This document shows positions 27,450-36,269 of a stretch of 42,764 bases of DNA, one piece after another. The stretch covers positions 72,462 to 115,225 of the forward strand of contig NZ_JAGYPM010000009.1 in NCBI RefSeq assembly GCF_018343665.1. The letters are read 5' to 3'. Under the pieces are notes generated by a model, which saw nothing but the letters and a program-made list of their open reading frames with translations, was not told the DNA's origin and did not search any database. Position 1 is the stretch's first letter. The number at the start of each line of letters is the position of its first letter. The DNA comes from Cytobacillus citreus. GTDB taxonomy: Bacteria > Bacillota > Bacilli > Bacillales > Cytobacillaceae. Position numbers and translations under genes: made by a program.

Positions 27450-27530
27450 TATGATACCAAAATATATACTGATACTAGCACATTTGCAAAACGTATTCAA
27501 AACTTCTAAGTTATGAAACAGTCCTTTATC
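27450..27530. promoter_or_regulatory. Candidate recombination site (res-like) upstream of the recombinase
   Basis: Two copies of CTAAGTTATGA occur near 27455 and 27510, in AT-rich DNA directly upstream of the serine recombinase. One lies inside a partly symmetrical segment (TTTTGACACT ... TGATACCAAAA). Small resolvases usually bind such sites next to their own gene. The layout of subsites is not clear. Confidence 0.3.
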
Positions 27531-27789
27531 AAAATAATAAAAAGTTGATATGTAATGGTCGAATTTTATTTTTTCCCTATTTAATTAATGCAACCGGTTA
27601 ATTTCTAATAGGTAAAATTAATAATAAACATGGTGCAGCTACACCTTGATGATGTATCTTATAGAGGTGTTAGCATTGCATTACACGGAGTAAACTTGTA
27701 GGTGGGCATAAACGTTAGGATGTATATTTCATAAAAATGCCACAAGGAGTTTCTAATTAATTGTCTAATATTTAGTTTAGGAGGGAGTT

Positions 27790-27978
27790 ATGATGAATAA
27801 TTCACTTGGCTTTGTAGAAGCCGGAGTACGATATCATATTTTTGCAACCAAAAACGAAGTTACAGTAATTGCAATTTCAAAAACATTTACTATTAATGTG
27901 AATGGAAAAACAATAAAGGAGGCCATATCAAACTCTAAAAAGGTAATACGTGAACATGGGTTGTCAACACTAAACTAG
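27790..27978 (+). CDS. Small hypothetical protein
   Basis: 62 residues, with a good ribosome site (AGGAGGG) seven to eight bases before ATG-ATG. The sequence alternates short strands and one C-terminal basic helix (KTIKEAISNSKKVIREHG). No family recognised. It ends at the border of the IS3-family element, which begins within or right after its stop, so its C-terminus may have been altered by the insertion. Confidence 0.5.
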   Translation: MMNNSLGFVEAGVRYHIFATKNEVTVIAISKTFTINVNGKTIKEAISNSKKVIREHGLSTLN

Positions 27979-28803
27979 ACAACTTTTTTAAGGTGATCAA
28001 GTTTATAATCGACTGGGCTTATATAACCAAGCGTTCCATGAATCCTTATGTGATTAAACCAATGAACATAGTCATGTAATTCTCTTGTTAAACCTTCTAT
28101 ATTATCAAAATGTCTACCATTAATAAATTCTGTTTTAATAATTTTGAATGTTGCTTCAGCTACCGCATTGTCATATGGGCAACCCTTCATGCTTAAGGAT
28201 CGGTGGATAATAAAGGTTTCTAGGGCATCATCATTTAGTTTTTTTAAAACTCATTACCTCTGTCAGTGTGAAATAACTGTATTTTACGTAGGTCAACTTT
28301 GATAGAAGCAAGCACGATAGACAAGTAGGGCATTTTTATTTGGGCCGTACTACAGCCAACTATTTCTCGATTAAAGAGATCGACAAATATACATATGTAA
28401 TGCCATTTTTGATTGACTCTTACATACGTCAAACCACTTACAATCGCAGCCATTTCTTCTTCCTGGTTAAGCTCGCGGTTTATTTCATTCTTCTGTGTGG
28501 ATTCATTACATGTTTTTGCATGTGGTTTATACTGAGCTACCTTGTAAATGGAAACAAGGCCGTGTTCTTGCATAATTCGTCCAATCCTATGTCTTGAAAC
28601 GATGTGACCATGCTTTTTAATTCAACTTTGATTTTACGTGTCCCATAATTTTGACGGCTCTCCTGGAAAATTTCGATGACGTCTGAGGTGATGTCATCCT
28701 CGACTGCTCTTTCTTTTGCTTCATAATAATAGGTGCTTCTCGGTATTTGCAGGACTTTGCACATTGCTGATATCGAGTATTTATATTGATTGTTATTAAT
28801 CAC
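27975..28803 (-). pseudogene. IS3-family OrfB transposase, two frameshifts
   Basis: Three overlapping frames make up one rve-type DDE transposase. The N-terminal HTH_21-like part (IPRSTYYYEAKERA ... NYGTRKIKVEL) ends by frameshift near 28610. The middle (MQEHGLVSIYKVAQYKP ... FHTDRGNEF) carries the catalytic aspartates. After a second frameshift near 28247, the end begins at KKLNDDALETFIIHRSLSMK and carries the catalytic glutamate in NAVAEATFKIIKTE, ending with RIHGTLGYISPVDYKL. The shifts are not the programmed one between orfA and orfB, so the transposase is dead. Confidence 0.88.
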
Positions 28804-29090
28804 ATATACTTTCGTCCTAGTATCAGTGCGGCTTGCTTTAAAATATCGTTCTCCATTTCTAATTGCTTGTTTCGTTTGCGAAGCTCAATCAGCTCTTTTT
28901 GTTCGGCTGTTAAATTGTCCCTCTCCTTAAAAGAGCCAGATTTCTGACTTTGTCCTACCCATTTATCTAAGGAGGAAGGAGTAAGGTCAAATTCACGAAT
29001 AATATCTTTTCTTGGCTTACAATATAGAAACAGCTGCACGATTTGTTGTTTAAACTCAACCGTAAATGTTCTGTGTTCTTTTTTAGTCAC
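28800..29090 (-). CDS. IS3-family OrfA
   Basis: 96 residues. A transposase_8 helix-turn-helix (TFTVEFKQQIVQLFL ... DIIREFDLTPSSLDKWV) is followed by a leucine-zipper coiled coil (ELIELRKRNKQLEMENDILK), the normal OrfA layout. It overlaps orfB by four bases. It is intact itself but useless without OrfB unless another copy supplies the transposase. Confidence 0.9.
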   Translation of the reverse strand: MTKKEHRTFTVEFKQQIVQLFLYCKPRKDIIREFDLTPSSLDKWVGQSQKSGSFKERDNLTAEQKELIELRKRNKQLEMENDILKQAALILGRKYM

Positions 29091-29325
29091 CGTAGATTTT
29101 CCTCAAATATATTATCTGTAGTCTATTTGACCTTTTAATTTCTGTCCAACTAAGTGTAGCCGATCCAATTTAATAATTAAATCTAAAGTATACTAATAAA
29201 ATATGTGAGTTCTAAAATGAAATTCTATATCTCCTTCGTATTCAGAAACTCTAATGCAGTTGGACAATCTTGATTTACTAGTGCCTGTATCATAACCATT
29301 ATTCAGCATTCATTGATAAAACTTT

Positions 29326-29622
29326 TCAGTTCTCATATATTTTATTCTCCAAATCATATCCGTATTTCTTGTTAATCTTATCAGAAATAGTCTTTAAGAA
29401 TACTTCTACAGTCATATGTTCTACATCTCTGGTAAACCATGCTAGTTTTGCATCTTTATGTTGCCCATCATAGTTAACTTCTAATGGCCAGAATGTATTT
29501 GTTGCATGTGTATAATCAAAATGAATATAAAGCTCCTTACCTTCAGGGCATTCCAGTATAACTTTATATACTGGATTTTTCCCTTCTGTGTTAAGTTTCA
29601 CCTTTTTGATTTTGGCTAGCAT
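29326..29622 (-). CDS. Hypothetical protein
   Basis: 98 residues, rich in aromatic and charged residues and probably beta-rich (YKVILECPEGKELYIHFDY, then NTFWPLEVNYDG). No signal peptide, membrane segment or motif known to me. The ATG has a strong AGGAGGGGC site. It stands alone between the IS3 element and decayed genes. Confidence 0.55.
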   Translation of the reverse strand: MLAKIKKVKLNTEGKNPVYKVILECPEGKELYIHFDYTHATNTFWPLEVNYDGQHKDAKLAWFTRDVEHMTVEVFLKTISDKINKKYGYDLENKIYEN

Positions 29623-29674
29623 AATGCCCCTCCTTTTAAATTGAAAATAATAAGGGAAATAATTATAGTAACTA

Positions 29675-29882
29675 CTACCTCTGTAGCTTCAATTCATACG
29701 CCTTATCTATAAACCTAGTTATCTGTTCTAAGTTTTCTACCCATTCTAACTTTATGTACACTTCACCAGAAGTGAGTCTCCCACGATCATATTACTCATA
29801 AACATGGCCAAGCAATTCATCTACTTCTTTCTGTACTCTCTTAGCTGTTTCTGTATGAAGTATTTTCCCTAGATGAAGAATG
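29675..29882 (-). pseudogene. Decayed small gene
   Basis: The minus strand reads ILHLGKILHTETAKRVQKEV, then DELLGHVYE, a TAA, and in the same frame YDRGRLTSGEVYIKLEWVEN to KAYELKLQR and a stop at 29675. The helix-rich text continues smoothly across the stop, so one nonsense codon has broken it. Start not visible. Family not recognised. Confidence 0.4.
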
Positions 29883-29894
29883 AAGCATACTTTC

Positions 29895-30578
29895 CTAGCT
29901 GGAGGTACCAGTTACCCATCCAAAATAAAGATTAACACCATTTAACTGTACTGGCCCAACAATTCCATCCTTCTTAGGGGAAAAATGAAAAAGTTAAACA
30001 AATTCAGCATAGTCATCAAACCATTTTCCTGTCTCACTAAAAGAGTGTACGAGAATAAGTGAATTGTTAGCATTAACATTCTTAGCTTCAATCAGTGCGG
30101 ATGCAGCCCTATGTATTAATTGGTATCTTTTATTTAGTACACTTTCTTCATTTAAACCCAGTATATTAAGTAAGTATTTCAATCTTATTCTTTTACCGTT
30201 ACTAGGATTATCGCCTAACCAGGATGCTACAGTTTCTCCAAAGGGTTCTGAAACTTTTCCTTCCACCATAATCGTTAAAAGCTCATTATTTCCCTTTGCA
30301 AGTACATAAAGATCATTTTGTGAGCTTGTGCTACCTCCAGGTAAAGGAACCTTGTACTCAGGAAATCCATACAATACTTCTACATTTTTAAACAGAGGTA
30401 ACTGACTTTGTTTGAATACCCTTTCAACACTAGGTGGTAAGTTGTTAGCGTCTTCCCAACAATTTGCCAATTCATATGCAGAATACCCTTTTTTCCACTG
30501 TCTCTCAGGATCTGCAAGGAGTTCTTTCCATAATATTGCTCCGTTTGAAGGAACAAAGTATTTACCCATTTTCCCCAC
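29895..30578 (-). pseudogene. DUF6946-like (PD-(D/E)xK-type) protein, nonsense codon near the C-terminus
   Basis: The first 194 residues read well from the ATG at 30578: GKYFVPSNGAILWKELLADP, WKKGYSAYELANCWEDA and LTIMVEGKVSEPFGE, an E-x-K of nuclease type near residue 107, then SETGKWFDDYAEFV. A TAA follows at 29994, but the same frame continues with KKDGIVGPVQLNGVNLYFGWVTG before the next stop at 29895. That is the normal ending of such proteins (G-V-LYF-WV-G). So a single nonsense codon removes the last 30 or so residues. It may still be partly functional. Role unknown; the E-x-K motif suggests a nuclease-like fold. Confidence 0.5.
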
Positions 30579-30627
30579 TCCTACATGAATATTTTGGTTG
30601 TATCCTTATTTACCATACTTTGATTGT

Positions 30628-30759
30628 TTAATAGTTTTTAGAAGAAAGATAACGCTCAATTGTCTTTAAATATGTTTTCCAATCCCGATAGTGTTCTTGG
30701 ACTTTCCGCTCGCCCTTTTTTAATACATGCTTTTGCTTTAAATTTACTTTAAACTCCAA
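30628..30759 (-). CDS. Possible small basic protein
   Basis: A 43-residue frame starts at TTG 30757-30759 with AAGGTGG upstream. It reads MEFKVNLKQKHVLKKGERKV and then QEHYRDWKTYLKTIERYL, lysine-rich and helical. The amino-acid pattern looks selected rather than random, but the rare start and the size keep this tentative. 30760-30975 shows no gene. Confidence 0.35.
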   Translation of the reverse strand: MEFKVNLKQKHVLKKGERKVQEHYRDWKTYLKTIERYLSSKNY

Positions 30760-30978
30760 TGTTATTCATCCACCTTTAAAAAAATTTTATTACTTTTTCT
30801 AGTCCCATTACTCCTGCTCTAATAATTCTGTAAGCTATTTACTCCCGCAACAACTTTCAAGAACAGTTGATTCGGATTTATATGGAGATGAAGAAATCAT
30901 ATCTTTTCCAAATTACCGATATTGAAGATATCTGAGAGGAAGATGCTTATCTCAAGGGATGAGGTTCAAATGCAACAT

Positions 30979-31003
30979 AAAAAGGACCAATATGGCCCTT
31001 TTT
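30979..31003 (-). terminator. Terminator after the argH-like gene
   Basis: The stem AAAAAGGGCC / GGTCCTTTTT has a 5-nt loop; the minus strand ends in a T run just past the argH-like stop. Confidence 0.75.
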
Positions 31004-31015
31004 ACGAGAAAATGA

Positions 31016-32342
31016 TTATTTTGTAATCTGTTTAATAAGTTTTTTGTTTCCTTTGTTCAGGATGTTTTCATAGTCGATGTATTCGTAGATATCATCCGTT
31101 ATGCTGTCGCTGAACTTGGCTATTTCTTCAATCGTTAAATCTTCAATCGCTTTCTTTTTCTGCTCGCAATAAATGATGATTTTTCCAACGATCTCATGGG
31201 CATCCCTAAAGGCTGTTCCTTTGCTGACCAAATAGTCAGCAACTTCAGTAGCGTTTAGGAAGCCGGCTTTGATAGCGGCTTTCATGTTTTCTTCATTGAC
31301 ATGAAGGGTATCAATCATTTTCGACATGATTTCAAGGCAGTCCATTACCGTATCTAGCGCATCGAAAAACTGTTCTTTATCTTCCTGCATATCTTTGTTA
31401 TAGGTGAGCGGCAATCCCTTTAGGGTCGTTAATAAGGAAAGAAGGGAGCTATACACTCTTCCTATTTTTCCTCTAATCAGTTCCGCAGCATCCGGATTTT
31501 TCTTCTGAGGCATAATGCTGCTTCCCGTTGAATAAGCATCATCCATTTCAATGAATTTAAACTCTTGGCTGCTCCAGAGGATTAGCTCTTAACTTAATCT
31601 GCTCAAATGCATCATCGTGATGGAAAAGCTGGACATCAGTTCAAGCAAGTAATCACGGTCACTAACCCCATCCAAGAAGTTGTCTACAGGCTTGGAAAAA
31701 CCTAATAACTCAGTCGTTATTTGCCGATCTATATGATGGGTGTCCCGGCCAATGCACCGCAGCCTAACGGGTTTTCATCCAAAATGTCAATGGCATTGCT
31801 CATTCTTTTTTTATCCCGGCTAAACATTTGAGCATAAGCACCAAGGTGATGGCTGAATGTGACAACCTGTGCACGCTGCAAATGAGTATATCCTGGCATG
31901 ATGACATTATTATTATCTGCTTTGTCATGTAACGAATCAATGAGCTGCTGAAGGGCCGTCATTACTTCTCTGGCTTTTTGCTTTGCATATAGTCTCATGT
32001 CGACTGAAACCTGATCATTTCTGCTTCTTGCAGTATGAAGTTTTTTTCCGGTTTCGCCGATTCTCTTCGTTAAGTTCATTTCAACGAAGGAGTGGATATC
32101 CTCATAAGCACCTTCCATTTTAATAGACCTGACTCGATATCTCTAAGAATGGACTCAAGTCCGTCTATAAGTAGAATCCCTTCAGCCTCTGATAGCAAAT
32201 TGCATTTTACAAGCATTTTTACATGCGCAATACTTCCTGTTATATCTTGATAGTAAAGTCTATGATCTACAGGCAAAGAAGTATTAAACTTCTCCATAAT
32301 TTCATCTTCGCGCTTCGTAAAGCGCCCGCCCCATAGTTTCGC
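31016..32342 (-). pseudogene. argH: Argininosuccinate-lyase-like gene, multiply broken
   Basis: Pieces in three frames add up to an almost full argH-type lyase: KLWGGRFTKREDEIM (from about 32342), VDHRLYYQDITGSIAHVKML, then TARSRNDQVSVDMRLYAKQ, GYTHLQRAQVVTFSHH, GCGALAGTPI, then PVDNFLDGVSDRDY, and the signature [20 protein letters not shown]. Lesions seen: the ATG before KLWGGR is followed directly by TAA (shared with the stop of the transporter gene), a frameshift near 32100, another near 31735, and a TAA at 31589-31591 inside [13 protein letters not shown]. Fumarase/aspartase-superfamily lyases of this kind cleave N-substituted aspartates. Because it follows a transporter gene instead of argG, this paralogue probably served catabolism of a related compound, not arginine synthesis. 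That is inference. Confidence 0.9.
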
Positions 32343-33866
32343 TTACATTTCAACTCCTTCACCATACTTCTTTTTGTGAATCTTGGATAAAACAAAAATA
32401 GCTACAAAAAGCAGGACAATGTTTAAGATGATCGTGAATGCACTGCCAGTAATTCCTGCAACAATAAAACCAATGAATGCGATCGATGCATTAAGGAGTG
32501 CATAAGGGAATTGTGTTTTCACGTGATCGATATGATCTGCCCCTGCTCCTGTAGACGATAAAATGGTTGTATCGGAAATAGGTGAACAGTGATCCCCGAA
32601 TATTCCTCCTGACAGGACAGCCCCGATACAAACTAATAAATGTGCATCGAGTGAAACAGCCATAGGAATGGCGATTGGCAGCATGATTGCAAATGTTCCC
32701 CATGAAGTTCCAGATGCAAGAGACATCAATGCTCCCACTACGAATAAGATGGCTGGAATAATAAATGCAGGAACATTTCCATCCATGATTTCAACAATAA
32801 AGGAAGCCGTTCCCATTTCCTTAATTACTTTACCAAGGGACCATGCAAGAATAAGTGTAACAGCGACATACACCATTTTTTGCATACCCGTTGTATAAAT
32901 ATCAAATATCTCGCTGAATTTTTTTACTTTATATGCAAGCATTAAGATAATAATAGTCACTGCCGCAAATAAATAGGCTGTACTTAGTGAAACCCTAAAA
33001 TCATTTCCTGGAACAGGCTTGAATGGAAAGCCAAATGAAATTAATAACCCGAATAACGTAATGAATAATACCAGCAATGGCAGCCAAATCATGATAGCAC
33101 GGCTGTTTTTTGTGCTTTCCTCACTAATTTCTGTTTTTCTTAACGGCTTTGACTCTGGCCAATAAAGTTCTCCAGTCTTTTGTACTCTTTGCTCTGCTTT
33201 TGCCATTGGTCCAAAATCTAACTTAGATAATGCAATAAGTGGAACCATTGTAACAGCTAAAATAGCATAAAACTGAAAGGGAATTACTTTGATAAGTGTA
33301 GTGAATTCCGATGTAGTGATATTTAAAGATTCATATTCTTTTTGAATAAGGCCCATTATGTAAACGCCCCAGCCAATAAAAGGGACTAATACTGCGACCG
33401 GAGATGATGTTGAGTCGATAATCCAAGCGAGCTTCTCTCTTGAAATTTTCGCTTTATCAAAAATCTTTTCAAATACAGGTCCGACGATGAGCGGTGTACC
33501 CAAATCTGAGAAGAAGATGATAATTCCTCCTACCCAAGCAGAAATCTGTGCTTTTGCCTTCGTGTTAAAGAATTTAATGGCATGAGTGGCAAGTGCGGCT
33601 CCACCGCCAGACTTCTCCATTAGTGCAACAAATCCGCCAATAAAGAACAGCAAAACTAATACTGCTGCATTGTAGCTATCTGCAACTAGTGGAAAAAAGT
33701 AATTTCCAATCGTCTCCATTGTTGCTTTAAGAGGGTGACCTCCAACAAGAATGAGTACCCCGATATAAGCACCGGAGAATAGAGACACAATAACGTTCTT
33801 CGTTATTATTGCAAGAACAACTGCAATAATTGGTGGTACCAAAGATACCCAGCCCATGTGTTCCAT
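32343..33866 (-). CDS. Na+/H+ antiporter NhaC-family transporter
   Basis: 507 residues with about 11-12 hydrophobic segments spread through the length. Typical NhaC-family blocks are present: GGFVALMEKSGGGAALA, DLGTPLIVGPVFEKIFDKAK, DSTSSPVAVLVPFIGWGVYI, ASGTSWGTFAIMLPIAIPM and GAVLSGGIFGDHCSPISDTT. The family exchanges cations or takes up organic acids at the membrane. The strong G-run ribosome site lies before ATG 33866. Its stop overlaps the start of the broken argH-like gene, so the two were one operon. In such a pair the transporter may import the lyase substrate. Appears intact. Confidence 0.9.
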   Translation of the reverse strand: MEHMGWVSLVPPIIAVVLAIITKNVIVSLFSGAYIGVLILVGGHPLKATMETIGNYFFPLVADSYNAAVLVLLFFIGGFVALMEKSGGGAALATHAIKFFNTKAKAQISAWVGGIIIFFSDLGTPLIVGPVFEKIFDKAKISREKLAWIIDSTSSPVAVLVPFIGWGVYIMGLIQKEYESLNITTSEFTTLIKVIPFQFYAILAVTMVPLIALSKLDFGPMAKAEQRVQKTGELYWPESKPLRKTEISEESTKNSRAIMIWLPLLVLFITLFGLLISFGFPFKPVPGNDFRVSLSTAYLFAAVTIIILMLAYKVKKFSEIFDIYTTGMQKMVYVAVTLILAWSLGKVIKEMGTASFIVEIMDGNVPAFIIPAILFVVGALMSLASGTSWGTFAIMLPIAIPMAVSLDAHLLVCIGAVLSGGIFGDHCSPISDTTILSSTGAGADHIDHVKTQFPYALLNASIAFIGFIVAGITGSAFTIILNIVLLFVAIFVLSKIHKKKYGEGVEM

Positions 33867-34044
33867 AAATAAATCCCCCCCCGCTTATAAAATATTATTC
33901 TAGTACATAAATATAATCGGGTAAATATTCTGAATTTACCCTAAAATAGATTATATGGAACACCATAGTGAAATGCAATAAACTTTTTTATAAGTGAATA
34001 TTTTTATTAGAAGGCTCTATAAACTTTTCCAAAAATACATAAAA

Positions 34045-34075
34045 AAGACTGCCTGGGTTAATTCCCAGCAGTCTT
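34045..34075 (-). terminator. Terminator after the regulator remnant
   Basis: The stem AAGACTGC(C)TGGG / CCCAGCAGTCTT carries one bulge; the minus strand continues into six T. It overlaps the end of the regulator frame. 33867-34044 contains the transporter's leader and no gene. Confidence 0.8.
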
Positions 34076-34366
34076 AAATTGCTTTAAATGGAGTATTAGT
34101 TAATTTATAAATCCGCCGCGGTCTTCCTTTTACATAGGCTGGTTCGAAGCCCATGCATTCAACCAAACCGGCTTCACATAAACATTCAATAAAACGCATT
34201 GTGTTTCTTTCATCTTTAGTTATTCGGCTCCGAGAGGTATACCTGCTTTTTCTATAAACCTTTCGAACAGATGATTTAGTACTGGGGAAACTTCGTCCAG
34301 TACCTGTTTGCATCGTATTTCAGTACTTTCCTCTTTAAAGAGAGATAGATAATATCCCAGATTCAA
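34074..34366 (-). pseudogene. Small transcriptional-regulator-like gene, frameshifted
   Basis: From TTG 34364-34366 (AAGGTGAG upstream) the minus strand reads MNLGYYLSLFKEEST, then EIRCKQVLDEVSPVLNHLFE and AGIPLGAE, and stops. The neighbouring frame then continues TKDERNTMRFIECLCEAGLV and YVKGRPRRIYKLT. The joined text looks like a winged-helix regulator whose wing is the KGRPRRIYKLT strand. One indel near 34215 breaks it. It lies upstream of the transporter and argH-like operon on the same strand and was perhaps its regulator. Family uncertain. Confidence 0.5.
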
Positions 34367-34557
34367 TTTAATCTCACCTTCTTATTTCACTTTTGATTTA
34401 CTAAAAAATATTAGTTTCCAGAAAAAAATATATGGTAGTTAGTTCTCAATCACCTTTCTCCATCCAATAATCAGTAATTCCGGCCTGCCTCTATTCTTAA
34501 TTCTCTTCAATAATTCATTTAGCTAAAAGCCGTTAAATGTACGATTTCGAAGTGAAC

Positions 34558-35019
34558 TTACTCTATAAAAGCAATATTGTTACTCTGACAAAATTCTCTA
34601 GCTATTTCCTTAAAACAATGATCACGGTACTCATACCATTGTTCAGCAATCCCTAACCGATTGACATTGTCCTTAAATCGGCGAAATGCTCCCTTTCCTC
34701 TAATGGAATCAAGTAATATATCTTGTTTTTTATGATCAGGGAGGCTATAACAAAACCTTTCCATCATGTCATACTCATGTATATCAAAGCTAGTAGGAAG
34801 TGAGGTATAATTATCAAAGCTATCAACAATTGCATATGCTAGCTTTACTTCTTCTTGCTGCCAATCGGGTAAATGATCATATTCTTCACCATCTTCCGCC
34901 ATTAATATTGCCTCATGTGAGACAATAACGATTTCGCCTGTTTCAAGATTAAGATAAGAATTGCTTTCCTCTGATTGCATTTCCATTCCTTCCAATATAT
35001 GTTCCAGTTTCACTTTCAT
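34558..35019 (-). CDS. UPF0158 family protein
   Basis: 153 residues, acidic. The pattern L-LEGMEMQSEESNSYLN, LETGEIVIVSHEAILMAED, LPDWQQEEVKLAYAIVD, F-IHEYDMMERFCYSLPD and RGKGAFRRFKD is that of UPF0158 proteins, widespread small bacterial proteins without an assigned function. No catalytic motif. The ATG has AGGAGG upstream in GTCCTCCTAT of the plus strand. Intact. The 34367-34557 stretch below it has no gene. Confidence 0.85.
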   Translation of the reverse strand: MKVKLEHILEGMEMQSEESNSYLNLETGEIVIVSHEAILMAEDGEEYDHLPDWQQEEVKLAYAIVDSFDNYTSLPTSFDIHEYDMMERFCYSLPDHKKQDILLDSIRGKGAFRRFKDNVNRLGIAEQWYEYRDHCFKEIAREFCQSNNIAFIE

Positions 35020-35113
35020 CGACCTTGTCCTCCTATTTTTATTTTTATTCGATTCCCATTAACTTATAAGAACTAATTGAACAGACTCCTGACCATATAC
35101 ATTCAATCTAAAA

Positions 35114-35362
35114 TCACACTAGATATTTTATTGATAAGATTACCTCAATATGTTGTTGGCGTTTTTTTGATATTTCTAGTGTTTCATTTTCTAATACATC
35201 ATCATAATCAAGGGAATGTCCATTTTCTATTGACTCATAATATTTTTTAAATAAAACATCCATTAATGCTTCATTTTCTTGCATGGACTTTTCTACCAAA
35301 AACCTTTGATCTGCATTTGCTTGATAGATAAAAATTTCGGACTCGAAGTCATCTCTTGTAAT
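35114..35362 (-). CDS. Hypothetical protein directly downstream of the zinc-ribbon gene
   Basis: The open frame follows the zinc-ribbon stop immediately: ITRDDFESEIFIYQANADQR, FLVEKSMQENEALMDVLFKK, NGHSLDYDDVLENETLEIS. No ATG stands at the head; TTG 35299 is the first conventional start and leaves 61 residues, while the protein-like text begins about 18 codons earlier. The start may be a non-standard ATT, or the stop of the upstream gene may be a nonsense codon within a longer fusion. It is acidic and helical; family not recognised. Confidence 0.45.
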   Translation of the reverse strand: MTRDDFESEIFIYQANADQRFLVEKSMQENEALMDVLFKKYYESIENGHSLDYDDVLENETLEISKKRQQHIEVILSIKYLV

Positions 35363-35614
35363 TTAACGTTCTTTTTGATATTCAAATAAGAAATAGCTTG
35401 AGTTATTAGAGTACAATATCAAGCAGTTTCTAATAGCTTTGTTAAGGTTATTCACTTCTCGATTATAGGTTGAAGATGACATCTCATATATTTTTTCACC
35501 TTTTCTTTTGCAATCCTTACAGATGTGTTGGCGATGACCCTTCCCGCTGAACTTTTCATTAGGAACAGTTCTTCCACATGCTTTGCAGTAATGGCCACTT
35601 TTCTTTTTTCCCAT
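35363..35614 (-). CDS. Small zinc-ribbon protein
   Basis: 83 residues. The N-terminus has a four-cysteine zinc ribbon, YCKACGRTVPNEKFSGKGH then HICKDCKRKG (two CxxC pairs spaced as in small zinc-binding proteins). A helical tail with polar residues follows. The ATG has AGGAG upstream. Probably a nucleic-acid or protein-binding accessory. The stop is directly followed in frame by the next coding stretch. Confidence 0.65.
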   Translation of the reverse strand: MGKKKSGHYCKACGRTVPNEKFSGKGHRQHICKDCKRKGEKIYEMSSSTYNREVNNLNKAIRNCLILYSNNSSYFLFEYQKER

Positions 35615-35737
35615 ATATAAAACTCCTAGTTTTTAAATCGTAAAGGACGATCAACTATACTTAATAAATTTATTATATCAAATAACTTTTTTCTAAAAAT
35701 TCCATGAAAACGACGGCAGATACATAAAGTGAAACTT

Positions 35738-35774
35738 CCATCAGTGGGGGTTATCTTTCATCCCCCACTGATGG
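35738..35774 (+). repeat. Perfect 13-bp inverted repeat
   Basis: CCATCAGTGGGGG pairs exactly with CCCCCACTGATGG around an 11-nt loop. It abuts the structured RNA described next and could be its 5' stem or a separate hairpin. No T run follows. Confidence 0.85.
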
Positions 35775-35775
35775 T

Positions 35776-35942
35776 TAGTTGCGGCCCACAGGAAGTGGGT
35801 CACGCAGACGTTGCCACACGATGTGGCGCTTTTAGTCTGTGTTCATTTTACGGGCCTTTACGGGCAGTTGATCCCCCACTTAGGTTTCTTTAATTCTCTC
35901 GCAACCTTGAAGTGGGGGTCTTACTGCCCGTTAATCTGCGAT
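35776..35942 (+). ncRNA. HEARO-like structured RNA (IscB omega RNA type), orphan
   Basis: A dense set of complementary segments marks a folded RNA: CCCAC/GTGGG (35785-35799), GCCACACGATGTGGC (35813-35827), ACGGGCAG (35860-35867) with CTGCCCGT (35924-35931), CCCCCACTT (35873-35881) with AAGTGGGGG (35910-35918), and a possible pseudoknot GTTGCG (35778-35783) with CGCAAC (35900-35905). From memory, the GCCAC hairpin, the TTTTAGTCTGTGTTCA segment and the end GCCCGTTAATCTGCG match HEARO/IscB omega RNAs. In active loci this RNA lies directly upstream of iscB and carries its guide at the 5' end. No iscB is readable here, so it looks like an orphan copy. Confidence 0.6.
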
Positions 35943-36234
35943 AAATTCATTATATTGATAGCGAAATCTCTTTTTCTTAAATTCTTCAATAGTCTTCACT
36001 CTGCCCGTTTCCTGCCGTGCATTGACGTTTTTCCATTTACAAACTTATCCAAATCGTTTTTAATGCTATGGTGTATTCACGAAAAGAATCATTTACTTAA
36101 AAAAATGATAGTTCCGCATGAAACAAATATTGACGCTTTCTTTCATATCACTCATAAAAATAACGTAAATCGCCCGATATCTCTCCATTATCCACTTTTA
36201 AATATTACGATTTCCTTTAACAGTAGCATTCCCA
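35941..36234 (-). other. Stretch without an intact gene; minus-strand coding scrap
   Basis: On the minus strand a short frame reads KWKNVNARQETGRVKTIEEF then KKKRFRYQYNEFIAD and ends at the TAA that also forms part of the RNA's 3' end. A second scrap (VDINGNATVKGNRN) lies near 36235. Both look like protein text but no family is clear. They may be the 3' part of the gene the RNA element inserted into. Confidence 0.3.
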
Positions 36235-36263
36235 TTGATATCTACGTATAAATTCCTTATAAT
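36235..36263 (+). promoter_or_regulatory. Strong sigma-A-type promoter
   Basis: TTGATA (36235-36240) and TATAAT (36258-36263) are separated by exactly 17 bases, one mismatch from the consensus. No protein-coding gene follows on this strand; the transcript would run into the hairpins at 36279-36409. Confidence 0.75.
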
Positions 36264-36269
36264 ATAGGT

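Larger units (their letters stand above)
27975..29145 (-). mobile_element. IS3-family (IS150-group-like) insertion sequence, inactive
   Basis: This unit on the minus strand contains an intact orfA and an orfB broken in two places. The likely ends are the imperfect inverted pair TAGACAACTTTTTTA near 27977 and TTGGACAGAAATTAAAAGG read inward from about 29145. No clear target duplication is visible. It lies between two small hypothetical genes. Confidence 0.7.

Noticed and set aside
35811..36251. A 146-codon plus-strand frame.
   Set aside because: It begins inside the structured RNA, has no ribosome site, and its composition (many F, H, I) looks like antisense of a minus-strand gene scrap.
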